Positions 9,611-19,225 of a stretch of DNA of 64,000 nt are shown here, in pieces. The stretch lies in NCBI GenBank assembly GCA_963788205.1, contig CAWBGG010000009.1:877468-941467 (forward strand). The letters are read 5' to 3'. The position numbers and the translations under genes were made by a program. The first letter of the stretch is position 1; the number at the start of each line of letters is the position of its first letter. The notes under the pieces were generated by a model. The model was given only the letters and a program-made list of their open reading frames with translations, did not search any database and was not told the origin of the DNA. Source of the DNA: CAVVMA01 sp963788205. GTDB taxonomy: Bacteria > Desulfobacterota > Binatia > Binatales > Binataceae.

Positions 9611-12048
9611 ATCGCAAACCGGGCGCGAAATCCCGCATCGTACTGACAGTAGTATTATGCGCCGTGGGGGTCTTCGGAGTATGGGGCGGGCAGGTGTTTG
9701 CCGGCTCTGCGCATGAGGCAAACCTCGCTCAAGGGGCGCACTTCGCAAGCACCGGGTCTATGGTCTATGAGCGGGCGAGTCACAGCGCGACGCTTCTTCC
9801 CGACGGTACCGTGTTGGTCGCCGGAGGTCAGAAGGGGCCTGTGGTCCTGAGCCTGTCCGAGATCTACAACCCCGCTTCCAATGCGTTCGAGCGCTCGGCG
9901 CGCCTGAAACAGGCCCGCAAGGATCACACGGCTACTATTCTGAGTGACGGCGAGGTGCTCGTCGTGGGAGGCGACGACGGTCAGGCGGTAACGGCAACCG
10001 GCGAAGTTTTCGATCCGGCCAGCGGACTCTTCGACTCGGTCGGCGGGCTGGCGGTGCCGCGCACCTTTCATACCGCCACGTTGCTCAAAAACGGCAGCGT
10101 CCTGATCGCCGGAGGCAGTTCCGGAATTGGCTCTACGCTGTCGCCGCTGGACACCGTCGAGCTCTTCGATCCATCGAAACACAAGTTCAGCGTCGGACTC
10201 TTCCTGATGCTGGTCACGCGCGCGATGCATACGGCGACCGCGATCGACCATGGCAAGGCGGTCCTGATCGCAGGCGGCATCAACTTGCAGGGCGGCGTCG
10301 AATCTTCGGCCGAGCTCTATGACGCCGGCACCGGGCTGTTCACACCGACCGACAACTCGATGCAATCGGCGCGCTACGGCCACATCGCGACCCGGCTGAA
10401 CGACGGCACCGTGCTAATCACCGGCGGACTGGATGAGTACAACAACCTGCTCGACAGCGCCGACATTTATGATCCCAAGACCAGGACCTTCACCGCAATC
10501 GGACCGATGACGTATCCGCGCGCCTTTCACGCCGCCAGCATTCTGATGGACGGCCGGGTGCTGATCACCGGCGGGATCGCGGCGAGTCAGCAGGATCCCA
10601 ATTTCAACCGCCACGCGGAGATCTATGACCCGGCGACCAAGACGTTCAGCGGCGCATTTGTGACGATTCCGGCGTTGACCAACGAGCCGCGCAACTTTTA
10701 CACCGCGAGCCTGCTTCAGAACGGCAAGGTTCTGCTCGCGGGAGGAACGGAATGCTGCGAAAGTCCGCAAGAGCCGGATTCCAGGCCATACGGTTACGAA
10801 TCCGCGGAGGTATTCAGCCCGAAAATCCCGGCGTTCGCCGCTTTGCCGGCAGGAATGATCCAGCCACGCGCTCTCCACACCGCAACCCTGCTGCACGATG
10901 GGCGTGTCCTGATCGTCGGCGGAGAGGATACCGACCAGACTCCTGCGATTCAGGCCGCGGAAATCTATAGTCCGGCGAAGCGCAGTTTCACGGGGCTGCC
11001 CATCTCCATGAATAATGCGCGCTCCGCGCACACCGCGACATTGCTGAACTGCGCAAGCGCCGGATGCCCCAACGGGCAGGTCTTGCTCACAGGAGGTATC
11101 GGCGTGGCTGCCAACCAGACCGGCGTGGTCGATCTCGCCGCTGCCGAACTCTACGACCCGGCGAGTAGGACCTTCAGCGACACCGGGTCGTTGACTACGG
11201 CGCGAGACGCAGCTTCGGCGACGGCGCTCAGCGACGGTCGTGTGCTAATCGCCGGCGGCGAGCAGGTCAACAGCCAGGGCACACCCGTCGCGGTGCTGGC
11301 CAGTGCGGAAATTTATGATCCGTCCGTCCAGACCTTCAGTTGCGTGGGAGGTGAAAGCGGCAATCCGCCGGCGTGCAATGCGAGCATGACGACCCCGCGC
11401 GTGCTTCACTCGGCGACGCTGCTTGCGGACGGCACCGTGCTGCTCACCGGCGGTCTCGACAACAGCAGCAATGTCCTGGCCAGCGCCGAACTCTTCGATC
11501 CTGCCGCGAACAGCGGGCAGGGCGCATTCACCGCGACCGGTTCGATGAACACGCCGCGCGCGGCCCATACGGCCACCTACCTGAAGCCGAACGCCGCCGG
11601 TGGGCCACTCGCCGGCGGGGTGCTGATCGCCGGCGGATCCTTCGATTCGAGCGCCGAAGTCTACGACCCTTCAACCGGAATTTTCTCGTGCGTCGCGGGA
11701 GCAGGCCCAGGCGGCTCCGGATGCAAATCCTCGATGACGCAGGTTCGCTTCTTAGCTACCGCGACGCTGCTGGACAGCGGTGAGGTGCTGATAGCTGGAG
11801 GCTCGCTCTTTACCGCCAGAAGCGAGTTGTTTCCCGAGAACAGTGCGGAACTCTTTGATCCTCAGGCCAACGGCGGCCTCGGAAGCTTCACGGCGACCGC
11901 GAATATGACCACCAGCCGCGTGCTCCATACCGCCACGCTTCTCGGTCCGAGCGTCGGGCCGCTCGCCGGTGCAGTGTTGATCGTCGGCGGAGAGCAGACC
12001 GACGGCACGCTCAATACTGCCGAACTCTTCACGTCGCATCGGCAGTGA
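9598..12048 (+). CDS. Secreted kelch-repeat protein, second tandem copy
   Basis: This is an 816-residue paralogue of the preceding gene. A signal peptide covers about residues 13-36 (IVLTVVLCAVGVFG, cleavage near VFAGS). The mature protein again carries 14 kelch cores (for example TVLVAGG, EVLVVGG, RVLITGG), so two seven-bladed propellers are predicted. Several blades have extra cysteines (NCASAGC, CVGGESGNPPAC) that could form disulfides outside the cytoplasm. The ATG at 9598 lies inside the last codons of the upstream gene, so the two are probably translationally coupled. The similarity of repeat number, motif wording and cysteine insertions points to whole-gene duplication. The ligand is unknown. 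Confidence 0.88.
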   Translation: MRTIDRKPGAKSRIVLTVVLCAVGVFGVWGGQVFAGSAHEANLAQGAHFASTGSMVYERASHSATLLPDGTVLVAGGQKGPVVLSLSEIYNPASNAFERSARLKQARKDHTATILSDGEVLVVGGDDGQAVTATGEVFDPASGLFDSVGGLAVPRTFHTATLLKNGSVLIAGGSSGIGSTLSPLDTVELFDPSKHKFSVGLFLMLVTRAMHTATAIDHGKAVLIAGGINLQGGVESSAELYDAGTGLFTPTDNSMQSARYGHIATRLNDGTVLITGGLDEYNNLLDSADIYDPKTRTFTAIGPMTYPRAFHAASILMDGRVLITGGIAASQQDPNFNRHAEIYDPATKTFSGAFVTIPALTNEPRNFYTASLLQNGKVLLAGGTECCESPQEPDSRPYGYESAEVFSPKIPAFAALPAGMIQPRALHTATLLHDGRVLIVGGEDTDQTPAIQAAEIYSPAKRSFTGLPISMNNARSAHTATLLNCASAGCPNGQVLLTGGIGVAANQTGVVDLAAAELYDPASRTFSDTGSLTTARDAASATALSDGRVLIAGGEQVNSQGTPVAVLASAEIYDPSVQTFSCVGGESGNPPACNASMTTPRVLHSATLLADGTVLLTGGLDNSSNVLASAELFDPAANSGQGAFTATGSMNTPRAAHTATYLKPNAAGGPLAGGVLIAGGSFDSSAEVYDPSTGIFSCVAGAGPGGSGCKSSMTQVRFLATATLLDSGEVLIAGGSLFTARSELFPENSAELFDPQANGGLGSFTATANMTTSRVLHTATLLGPSVGPLAGAVLIVGGEQTDGTLNTAELFTSHRQ

Positions 12049-12162
12049 CGCGCGAGATCCTGTCTGACACGGCGGCGCACTTTTTCCCTTGCAACCGTTC
12101 ACTCGCGGCGGTAGAGTCGCGCGTTCCCTGATGACAATCCCCGAGGGGGCTCCCGGCAGATT

Positions 12163-12742
12163 ATGATAATCCGCACTAACGTTCGGCTGGTCGCAACGGC
12201 TATCGCGCTCGCCACGATGCTGCTGTTGCCGCGATTGGCTTTGTGCGCAGCGGATAGCCCTATCGCCGCGCCGGAAAGTCTGAATTTTCCCAACCAGGTG
12301 ATGGGAGTCTACGGTTCCACCAGTGCGCCGAAGCATCTGAAGATTTCTATTCGGAAGAGCAGCGCCGGGCCGGTCACGATTCAGAGCGTATCGGTCGGCG
12401 GCGCCGATTCGGGCGACTTTACGGTTGAGCAACCTGACGGCTGTATCGACGCGAGCCTCAAGGAAGGCGCAAGCTGCACGGTCGAATTGACCTTCACCCC
12501 CACCGCGGTCGGCAAGCGGACCGCGACGCTGACCGTCAGCGACGGCTCCGGCGACAGCCGGACGGTTGCGCTCTCCGGCCGCGCCCTGAAAGGCATCCTG
12601 CGGCTGAGACCGCACGATCTGTCGTTCGGGCGCGTGCGAGCCGGCGCGTCCAGGAGTTCGACCATCGTAACGCTCAGGAACGAAAACCCCGTGCCGCTCA
12701 ACATTAGCGCGATCGATGTCGCCGGCAGCGGCTTTACCGCTA
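12163..12742 (+). pseudogene. ASH-NHL propeller protein, 5' part cut by IS630
   Basis: This is the 5' portion of an exported protein: signal peptide (VATAIALATMLLLPRLALC), then one ASH/choice-of-anchor-D immunoglobulin-like domain (CTVELTFTPTAVGKRTATL) and the start of a second. The reading frame is broken after GFTA at the TA dinucleotide 12741-12742, where an IS630-family element begins. Joining base 12742 to base 13863 removes the element with one copy of its TA duplication. The result is an uninterrupted frame, GFTAS-QNCVGEL, that completes the second ASH domain. The intact protein would have 1137 residues. As it stands, translation enters the element and stops at 12768 after eight foreign codons. 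Confidence 0.85.
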
Positions 12743-12769
12743 GTGCTTACCTGCGTAAATCAGCGTAAC
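12743..12769. repeat. Left terminal inverted repeat of the IS630 element
   Basis: Begins GTGCTTACCTGCG. It pairs with the right end, with mismatches at five of 27 positions, and contains the transposase stop codon (TAA at 12749-12747, minus strand). Confidence 0.88.
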
Positions 12770-13817
12770 GGGGCTTCGGGTGCACGGAGCGCACGGTTTC
12801 TTTGGTCCACTCAAAGGGCACGGCAGTCTGGTTGTAGCTTTGAATGAACTCATCGATGGCCTCGCGCAATTGCTGTGGAGAGGTGAAACTGGCGCCCCGC
12901 AGGGCCGCCCGGACCAGAATGCTGAACCAGCATTCGATCAAGTTAAGCCAGCTGGCATGGGTGGGGGTGAAATGCAGGTGCACGTTGGGGTGGCGCGCCA
13001 GCCAGAGGTCGTGTTTGGGCTTGTGCGTACTGAGGTTGTCGAGGACCACGTGAATTTCGCTTGCCGGATAAAGTGCCACCACGTCGTTCATGAAGTCCAA
13101 GAACTCGCGCCGCCGGCGGCGGTGGTAGTGGCCGCCCACCACCTTGCCCGTCAAGACGTCAAGCGCGCCAAACAAGGTGGTGGTACCGTGGCGTTTGTAC
13201 TCATGGTTGAAGCCGGCCACCGCTTGGCCGTTGGGCAGCCTAAGGTAGCCCTGGGCCCGCTCCAGCGCCTGGATGTGAGGCTTTTCATCCACCGACAGCA
13301 GCACCGCGTTGTCGGGCGGATGCAGATACAGCCCCACGATGTCGGCCGCCTTGGCCGCGAACTGCGGGTCGGTGCTGATGCACCAGCTGCGCCGCCGTTG
13401 CAGGTGAATGCGCTGGCTGCGCAGCACCCGCCAGACTTGATGCGCCGAGACGTCGCCCAAGGCCTTAGCCACCAGCGCGCCGCTCCAGGCCGCGTGGCCG
13501 CGCGGCGGCGGATCGTCGAGCTTGGCCAGAATCCGCCGGCGCGTGCTTTCGTCATAACGCCGCCGGGCGCCCGAGCGCGGGGCGTCGTGCAGACCCGCGA
13601 GCCCGCGGCGCGCAAAACGGCCGCGCCATTTGCTCACTGTCGCCGCTCGAACGCCTTGCGCCCGGGCAATCGCCCGGCTACTGCTTCCAGCCGCGGCAGC
13701 CAGGATAATACGCCCTCTCAGCGCCAGGCGCTGCTCGGTCTTCGCGCCGCTAACCCAGCTTTCAAGCACCCGACGATCCTCCGGCAGCACCGCAATCGGC
13801 ACGGCTTCCTTGACCAT
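12747..13817 (-). CDS. IS630-family transposase
   Basis: This 356-residue transposase has an N-terminal helix-turn-helix region (about residues 40-75, SRAIARAQGVRAATVSKW), a linker with a second winged-helix segment (about 85-130), and an RNase H-like DDE core. The catalytic triad is visible as D in SVDEKPH, D in VVLDNLSTHK and E in SWLNLIECWF. Its length is typical for the family. It is intact and fills almost the whole element, so the copy should be capable of transposition. Confidence 0.95.
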   Translation of the reverse strand: MVKEAVPIAVLPEDRRVLESWVSGAKTEQRLALRGRIILAAAAGSSSRAIARAQGVRAATVSKWRGRFARRGLAGLHDAPRSGARRRYDESTRRRILAKLDDPPPRGHAAWSGALVAKALGDVSAHQVWRVLRSQRIHLQRRRSWCISTDPQFAAKAADIVGLYLHPPDNAVLLSVDEKPHIQALERAQGYLRLPNGQAVAGFNHEYKRHGTTTLFGALDVLTGKVVGGHYHRRRRREFLDFMNDVVALYPASEIHVVLDNLSTHKPKHDLWLARHPNVHLHFTPTHASWLNLIECWFSILVRAALRGASFTSPQQLREAIDEFIQSYNQTAVPFEWTKETVRSVHPKPRYADLRR

Positions 13818-13833
13818 GCCGTATCCTTATCAT

Positions 13834-13860
13834 GTAACGCTAACTTATGCAAGTAAGCAC
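13834..13860. repeat. Right terminal inverted repeat of the IS630 element
   Basis: Ends AAGTAAGCAC next to the TA duplication at 13861. It is the inverse of the left end with five mismatches. It contains an ATG that could by chance start translation of the downstream host fragment. Confidence 0.88.
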
Positions 13861-13862
13861 TA

Positions 13863-16696
13863 GCCAGAACTGCGTGGGCGAACTGGCCGGCGGAGGAGGC
13901 TCGTGCCGGATTTCGGTCGGTGTGTCGCCGGTCGCCGCGCGGACAGGGAAGGGAACGCCGATCAGCGGGATGCTCGAAATAGCCGACGACGCCGCGGGCA
14001 GTCCGCACAAGGTGAGACTCTCCGCGATCGTGGTCGCGGCGGGCGATCCGGCGCCCGCTCCAACGCCGACACCGGCGCCGGCCGATCCCCTTGCGGCCCA
14101 GATTCTGGTCGCGAACTCCACCTGCAACACCGTGACGAGCTACGCCATCGGCGCGGCCGGCAACGCTGCGCCGATCGTTGCGCAGACCGGTTTGTGTAAT
14201 CCCACCGGCATTGCGCTCGACTCAAACGGCAACATCTACGTAACCAACACCGGCAACCAAAACGAGCCGAGCTACTCGGTGACGGTTTATCCGGTCGGAA
14301 CCAAGGGCAACCAACCGCCCAGCGCCACTATCAGCGGCTCCAGCACCGGGCTTGTGAATCCCAGCGCCATCGCGGTGGACGCGAACGAGAACATCTATGT
14401 AGCGAACGACGGCAGCGATTTTGGCGGCACCGTCACGGTGACGATCTATCCGGCCGGGAGCAACGGCAATGTCGCACCGAGCGCCACTATCAGCGGTACC
14501 AACACCGGCCTCAACGGTCCCACCGGCATCGCGGTCGACGGCAGCGGGAACATCTATGTCGCGAACCGGGATAGCAACACGGTAACGGTTTATCCTGCCG
14601 GGAGCACCGGCAACGCCGCGCCCAGCAAGACGATTGGCGGCTACAAGACCGGCCTGAATGATCCGTCAGGCATCGCGGCGGACAGCAACGGCCAAATCTA
14701 CGTGACCAACGACGGCAGCAACAGCGGTGGCAGCGACAGCGTGACGATCTATGCGGCGGGGAGCAACGGCAACGCCGGGCCGAAGGGTGTTATCGGCGGG
14801 TCGAATACCGAGCTGGTCTCTCCCATGGGCATCGCCGTCAATGGCAGCGGGATCTACGTCGCGAACGTTGGCAACAACACGGTCACGCTCTACGGTGTGA
14901 ACAACGGCAACGTCGCGCCGAGCGCAACTATCGACGATTCTTTCTTCCCGGCGGGGATTGTTGCTCCTGTCGGCATCGCCCTAGACCACAGCGGGAGCAT
15001 CTACGTCGCGAACCAAGGTGGTTTCAACTTCGACACGGATGTTTCCAACGCCGCCACCGTGACGGTGTATCCGGCGGGGAGCAACAGCGAGGCCGGGCCG
15101 AGCGCCACCATCAGCGGTTCCAATACCGGCCTGAACGATCCCGCCGGCATTGCGGTGGACAGCGGCGGGAACATTTACGTCGCCAACAACAATAGCAACA
15201 CGGTGACGGTTTATATCGCCGGGAGCGACAATAACGCTCAGCCGACAGCAACCATCGGAGGGTCCAATACCACGCTGAACTCTCCCGTCGGCATCGCGGT
15301 GGACGGCGGCCGGAACATCTACGTCGTGGGCAGCAACGCGGTGACGGTCTATCCGCCAGTGGGGAGCAGCACCGGCACGCTAAACGAGTCTCCTACCGCC
15401 ACCATCGGCGGTACCAACACCGGCCTGAACATTTTCCAAGGCATCGCGGTAGACGGCAGCGGGAACATCTACGTCGCTAACGCCGGCAGAAAGTTCGGCA
15501 GCCTGGACGCGGTGATCGTGTATCCGGCCGGGAGCGTCGGAAACGTCACGCCCAGCGCCACCATCACCGGTCCCGGTACAGGCCTGAACGCTCCCTTCGG
15601 CATTGCGCTGGACGGCAGCAGGAACATCTACGTAGCCAACTTTAGCGGCACGGCGACGGTTTATCCGCCAGTGGGGAGCAGCACCGGCACGCTGAACGAG
15701 ACTCCCACCGCCACCATCGGCGGCACCAGTAGCGGCCTGAACGATCCCCTCGGCATTGCGCTGGACGGCAACAGGAACATCTACGTCACCAACGACGGCA
15801 GCGACAAAGGGGCCAGCGACACAGTGACGGTCTATCCGGCAGGGACCAACAATGACGTTGTACCGCTCGCCACCATCGGCGGCTCCAATACCACCCTGGA
15901 CCTTCCCGTCGGTGTCGCGCTGGACAGCAGCGGGAACATCTACGTCACCAACGACGGCAGCAACAACGGCGGCAGCGACACATTGGCGGTCTATCCGGAG
16001 GGGAGCCACGCCAGCGGCGCACCGATCACAACCATCTCTGGCGGCCTGAGCACTCCCGCCGGCATTGCCCTGGACAGCAGCAGGAACATCTACGTCGCTA
16101 ACCAGGGCAACGACACCGTGACGGTATATTCGTCGTTGGGCAACGGCACCGTGCTGCTCGCGACCATCTACGGAGATAGTAGCGGCTTGAACGCTCCCAC
16201 CGGCATTGCCCTGGATGGCAGCGGGAACATCTACGTCACCAATAACGGCGGCAGCGGCAAGGGCTATGACACCTCCAGTGACACGGTTACGGTCTACGCA
16301 GCTCAGAGCAACGGCCATGTCGCGCCGAGCGCCACTATCGCGGGATCGAACACGGGCCTCGGCTATCCGTCCGGCGTCGCGATTGACGGCAGCGGGAACA
16401 TCTACGTTGCGAACAAGGCCACCGACACGGTGACGATTTATCCGCCGGGAAGTAACGGCAATGTCGCGCCGAGCGCGACTATCGGCGGCTCCAATACCGG
16501 GCTGGACGCGCCGGCCGGAATCGCCGTGGACGCGAGCGGGAACATCTACGTTACGAACGCAGGCGGCTTCGACGGCGACAACGCGAGCGTCACGGTCTAT
16601 CCGCCGGGGAGCAACGGCAACGTCGCGCCGGGTGTGACTATCGCGGGACCGGCCACGCAGCTTGCCCGGCCGCAGGGTATCGCAGTTGTTCCATAA
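13863..16696 (+). pseudogene. ASH-NHL propeller protein, 3' part
   Basis: This fragment continues the gene cut at 12742. It completes an ASH domain (CRISVGVSP to VRLSAIVV), passes a Pro-rich hinge (PAPAPTPTPAP), then carries NHL-type repeats of about 45 residues with the core GIAVDGSGNIYVAN. I count 16 complete cores. The protein segment opens with the second half of a core (AQILVANSTCN) and closes with the first half (PQGIAVVP), the arrangement that closes a propeller ring. A total of 17 blades suggests two or more propellers. The ATG at 13847, donated by the insertion element, could allow production of this part without a signal peptide. It is probably a surface or secreted binding protein before disruption. 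Confidence 0.85.
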
Positions 16697-16706
16697 GAGG
16701 CGCGCG

Positions 16707-17135
16707 ATGCAGCCGATGGCGGCAAGGAGTCTTCTGGTGACGAAAAAAGTTTGGGGCCTGGCTGCGCTTGCCGCCGCGATCGCGTTGGCTTCGCCAAACG
16801 CCAACGCCCAGCAGAACCTGAACCAGGCCCAGAGCGCGCTCTACCTGGCGTGCGTCGCGACCGCGACCGAAGGAAATCTCTCCCCCAACATCACGCCCAA
16901 CTCGCTTGCGGCGCTGCTCCTGGTCAACCAGCAGGTCGTCAGCCAGGCGCAGTCATTGCCGGCGCTGCAAGGTATGACTTTCGTTCAGCTTCAACAGCTA
17001 ATGTCCAACTCGGTCAAGCAATACGCGCAGAACCAGCTCGGATGCACGAAGAAGTGCACCAGCGCCGCGCTGAATCTGTTCATGACCCAGAATCAAAGCT
17101 CGTGCCTTGCGATCGCGTCGGGCTTCACGCCGTGA
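16707..17135 (+). CDS. Small secreted protein of unknown function
   Basis: This 142-residue protein starts at the ATG at 16707, preceded by AAGAGG at six bases. A signal peptide is clear (VWGLAALAAAIALA, cleavage near ANAQQ). The mature part is Gln/Asn/Ala-rich and predicted helical, with four cysteines (LACVA, GCTKKC, SSCLA) that could form two disulfides. It sits 10 bp after the ASH-NHL gene and ahead of a second NHL gene, in the same orientation, so it is probably co-expressed with the propeller proteins. I do not recognise a family; a chaperone or structural partner role would be guesswork. Confidence 0.7.
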   Translation: MQPMAARSLLVTKKVWGLAALAAAIALASPNANAQQNLNQAQSALYLACVATATEGNLSPNITPNSLAALLLVNQQVVSQAQSLPALQGMTFVQLQQLMSNSVKQYAQNQLGCTKKCTSAALNLFMTQNQSSCLAIASGFTP

Positions 17136-17205
17136 CAGGCCGCTCTGCGAGGCTGTCGCAGCGCCAGGATTACCGCATCGTTTGCCGATCCCGAACCAGG
17201 CTTCG

Positions 17206-18093
17206 ATGAGCATCAAAGGGGACACTCGGCAGCGCGTGCTATTTGCGGGTGCGGGCCTGATAGCGGCACTGGTCGTCATTGGCCTGCGCCCGCCCGTCAG
17301 TTACGCGCAGTCCGCATTCACGATCTACACGGCTGACGGCAACAGCAACGTTGTGACCGGGTTTGCGACAGGCGCAGCCGGTAACGCGGCGCCGGCCACG
17401 GCCATTTCCGGGCCGGCGACGGGGCTCCTGTCGCCGAGCGCGATCGCGCTGGATTCCGGCGGGAAAATCTACGTCTCCAACTTCGCGAGCGGCCCGATTG
17501 GTACCGGCAGCGTAACCATCTACTCCCCCGCCGGCACGGGCAACGTAGCGCCGACGGCGACGATCGTGGGCGTCGATACGCAGCTTGCCGGACCGCAGGG
17601 TATCGCGCTCGACGGACAGGGCCATATCTACGTCGCCAACTTCGCCAATCTCGTGACGGAATATGCGTCCGGAAGCAGTGGCGATGCTGCCCCGATAGCC
17701 TCGCTTTCCGGCGCCGCCACGCAGTTGGCTGCTCCGACCGGTATTGCGATCGACGCGAGCGGCAAAATCTATGTGACAAATCTGATCGGAGGCGCCTCTG
17801 CGGCCGGCAGCATAACGATCTATGCGCCGGGCAGCAGTGGCAATTCCGCGCCGTCCGCCACTATCGCGGGTACCAATACCGGCCTTTCGGGCCCGGAGGG
17901 AATTGCGCTAGACGCCGCCGGCAGGATCTATGTAGCCAATCTGGTCGGCGGCAGCTCGGGCACGGGCAGTATTACGGTCTATCCGAGTGGCAGCAGCGGC
18001 AATGCGGCGCCCGCCGTCACGATTGCGGGCGCGCTGACGGCGCTGCAAGGCCCGCAGAGCGTCGCCGTCGATACCAGCGGCAACATCTATGTA
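17206..18093 (+). pseudogene. NHL-ASH-IPT propeller protein, 5' part cut by IS1595 element
   Basis: The ATG at 17206 gives an export signal (VLFAGAGLIAALVVIG, cleavage near SYAQS). NHL repeats follow, with cores such as GIALDGQGHIYVAN. Five cores are present before the break, and the sixth blade is split between the N-terminal strand (FTIYTADGNSN) and PRGIAL in the 3' part, so a six-bladed propeller is predicted. The frame stops at 18100 inside an inserted element. Joining 18093 to 20250 restores GNIYV-ATSANS and an intact 1014-residue protein. Another start further upstream (17107) is less likely because it lacks a signal peptide at the N-terminus. Confidence 0.83.
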
Positions 18094-18118
18094 GGGCAAT
18101 AACCTAGTTGACTCACCC
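18094..18118. repeat. Left terminal inverted repeat of the IS1595 element
   Basis: A 25-bp sequence beginning GGGCAATAACC, identical to the inverse of the right end. It supplies the TAA that terminates the interrupted host frame. Confidence 0.93.
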
Positions 18119-18180
18119 GTCGAAAGATGGGATGCTTTGGCGGGGATTGGCGCGGCTGGCCGCGGTCAGGGGGGTGCGCT

Positions 18181-19056
18181 ATGAACTTAGCCGGTGGGGA
18201 TTCCCGAAGTTCCGAGCGGAGATACGGTTCTTTCGATCATCTGATTGCTGCGCTGGCCTTGCAGCCTGATCAGCTTATGGCGATTTTCACCGCCTACTTC
18301 GACGAGAGCGGCACACCGCATGACAGCCGGTTTGTTGTGGTCGCAGGATATCTGGCAGCGGTGGGGGCGTGGCGACGGTTCAATGCGCGGTGGGGCGCGG
18401 TTCTTGCCGCGTACAAGGTTCCCTACTTTCACATGAGGGAATACGCGCACAGTATCGGTGCCTATGACGGTTGGAAAGGAAAAGAGGCTAAACGCGCACG
18501 ATTCCTGAAAACGCTGATCAAACAAATTGAGCGGGGTCCAAGGTATGGGTTCCGCGCAATAGTGGATGTTCTCGGCTGGAAAATAGCCAACCAGAAATAC
18601 GGGCTGGACACGCCTGAAATCGACGGCGGAGTCGCCTGCTATCCGCTGGCCGGAAAGCTCTGTGTCGAGCTTGTGAAACTGTGGTGCAGGAAGCACCAAT
18701 TCCCTTTTAACGGAGTGGAATTTGTCTTCCACAACGGCAACCCGGACAAAGGAAAATTGATCAGACGACTTGAAATTGACTATGGGATAACACCCGTTCT
18801 CGACCCGCGCCTGCGCGGTCAGGTTCCCGTGCCGGGAGTCCAGGCAGCGGACTTGCTAGCCTCGGAAACTGGAAAGCAGGCACCACAGATAGCGCGGGGG
18901 TCTTTCGATGGCTCCCGCGATCCCCGTAAGTCATTCGTCGGCTTAGAGTTCGGGGTTGCGATCAGCACCGTAGTCTATGACTTTAACATGATCGAGAAAT
19001 TAGCACTCTCAGCGGGTTTCCCGGCGAGGATCAAGGAGGGTGCGAACCGGCGGTGA
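18181..19056 (+). CDS. DUF3800-family passenger protein
   Basis: The motif MAIFTAYFDESGTP followed by RFVVVAGYLA is the N-terminal signature of DUF3800 proteins, which have an RNase H-like acidic arrangement (D in YFDESG; further acidic residues in FVFHNGNPDKG and PGVQAADLLASE). The start is uncertain. ATG 18181 follows GGGGGTG at good spacing (291 residues), but the family usually begins at the position of ATG 18277 (259 residues). DUF3800 genes are often found in mobile elements and near defence genes; the biochemical function is not established. Here it lies wholly within the IS1595 repeats and converges on the transposase side, overlapping the tail of a 52-residue ORF. Confidence 0.85.
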   Translation: MNLAGGDSRSSERRYGSFDHLIAALALQPDQLMAIFTAYFDESGTPHDSRFVVVAGYLAAVGAWRRFNARWGAVLAAYKVPYFHMREYAHSIGAYDGWKGKEAKRARFLKTLIKQIERGPRYGFRAIVDVLGWKIANQKYGLDTPEIDGGVACYPLAGKLCVELVKLWCRKHQFPFNGVEFVFHNGNPDKGKLIRRLEIDYGITPVLDPRLRGQVPVPGVQAADLLASETGKQAPQIARGSFDGSRDPRKSFVGLEFGVAISTVVYDFNMIEKLALSAGFPARIKEGANRR

Positions 19057-19189
19057 TTTCCTTCTTCGACAAGGTGCGCGATCTCGCGACTTTTCTTTTG
19101 GCCGCTTTAGTCGGCGCGGAAAAAATACATCGCGCGAGATTCTCGAACTGCTCGCGCGGCGTCTTACCCGGCACCTTTGGAAACTTCAT
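19031..19189 (-). CDS. Small basic protein downstream of the IS1595 transposase
   Basis: This 52-residue ORF begins at an ATG at 19189 preceded by AAGGAAGG, a good ribosome site. It follows the transposase stop by 36 bp in the same direction, so both can be on one mRNA. The sequence starts MKFPKVPGKTPREQFENLA and then becomes Lys/Arg-rich. The pattern of a short FENLA-type helix followed by a basic stretch recalls small ORFs found beside DUF3800 or toxin-type genes, but I cannot assign it. Its last codons overlap the end of the DUF3800 gene on the other strand. It could be a partner or antitoxin of DUF3800; that is inference only. Confidence 0.5.
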   Translation of the reverse strand: MKFPKVPGKTPREQFENLARCIFSAPTKAAKRKVARSRTLSKKEITAGSHPP

Positions 19190-19225
19190 CGCCTTCCTTT
19201 TCCCCTGTGCTGGCGCGGCTTGGCG

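Larger units (their letters stand above)
12743..13860. mobile_element. IS630-family insertion sequence, 1118 bp
   Basis: The element is bounded by imperfect terminal inverted repeats of about 27 bp (five mismatches), beginning GTGCTTAC at both ends. It is flanked by a TA dinucleotide on each side (12741-12742 and 13861-13862), the target duplication expected for IS630/Tc1-mariner elements. It encodes one DDE transposase on the minus strand whose stop codon lies inside the left repeat. It interrupts an ASH-NHL protein gene and the host frame is restored by precise removal, so the insertion looks recent. The right repeat happens to supply an ATG (13847) in frame with the downstream half. Confidence 0.93.

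Noticed and set aside
7112..12048. Galactose oxidase assignment for the kelch proteins
   Set aside because: The copper ligands and Tyr-Cys cofactor pair were not found; only the propeller fold is supported.
12780..13856. 358-codon plus-strand frame across the IS630 element
   Set aside because: It lies antisense to an intact DDE transposase and spans the inverted repeat.
13863..16696. CRISPR-like array, because of regular repeats
   Set aside because: The period is over 100 bp and in frame with protein repeats, without palindromic repeats or unique spacers, and no cas genes are near.
15380..16804. 474-codon minus-strand frame over the NHL repeats
   Set aside because: It is a by-product of repeated GC-rich codons; the plus strand has clear NHL blades and a natural stop.
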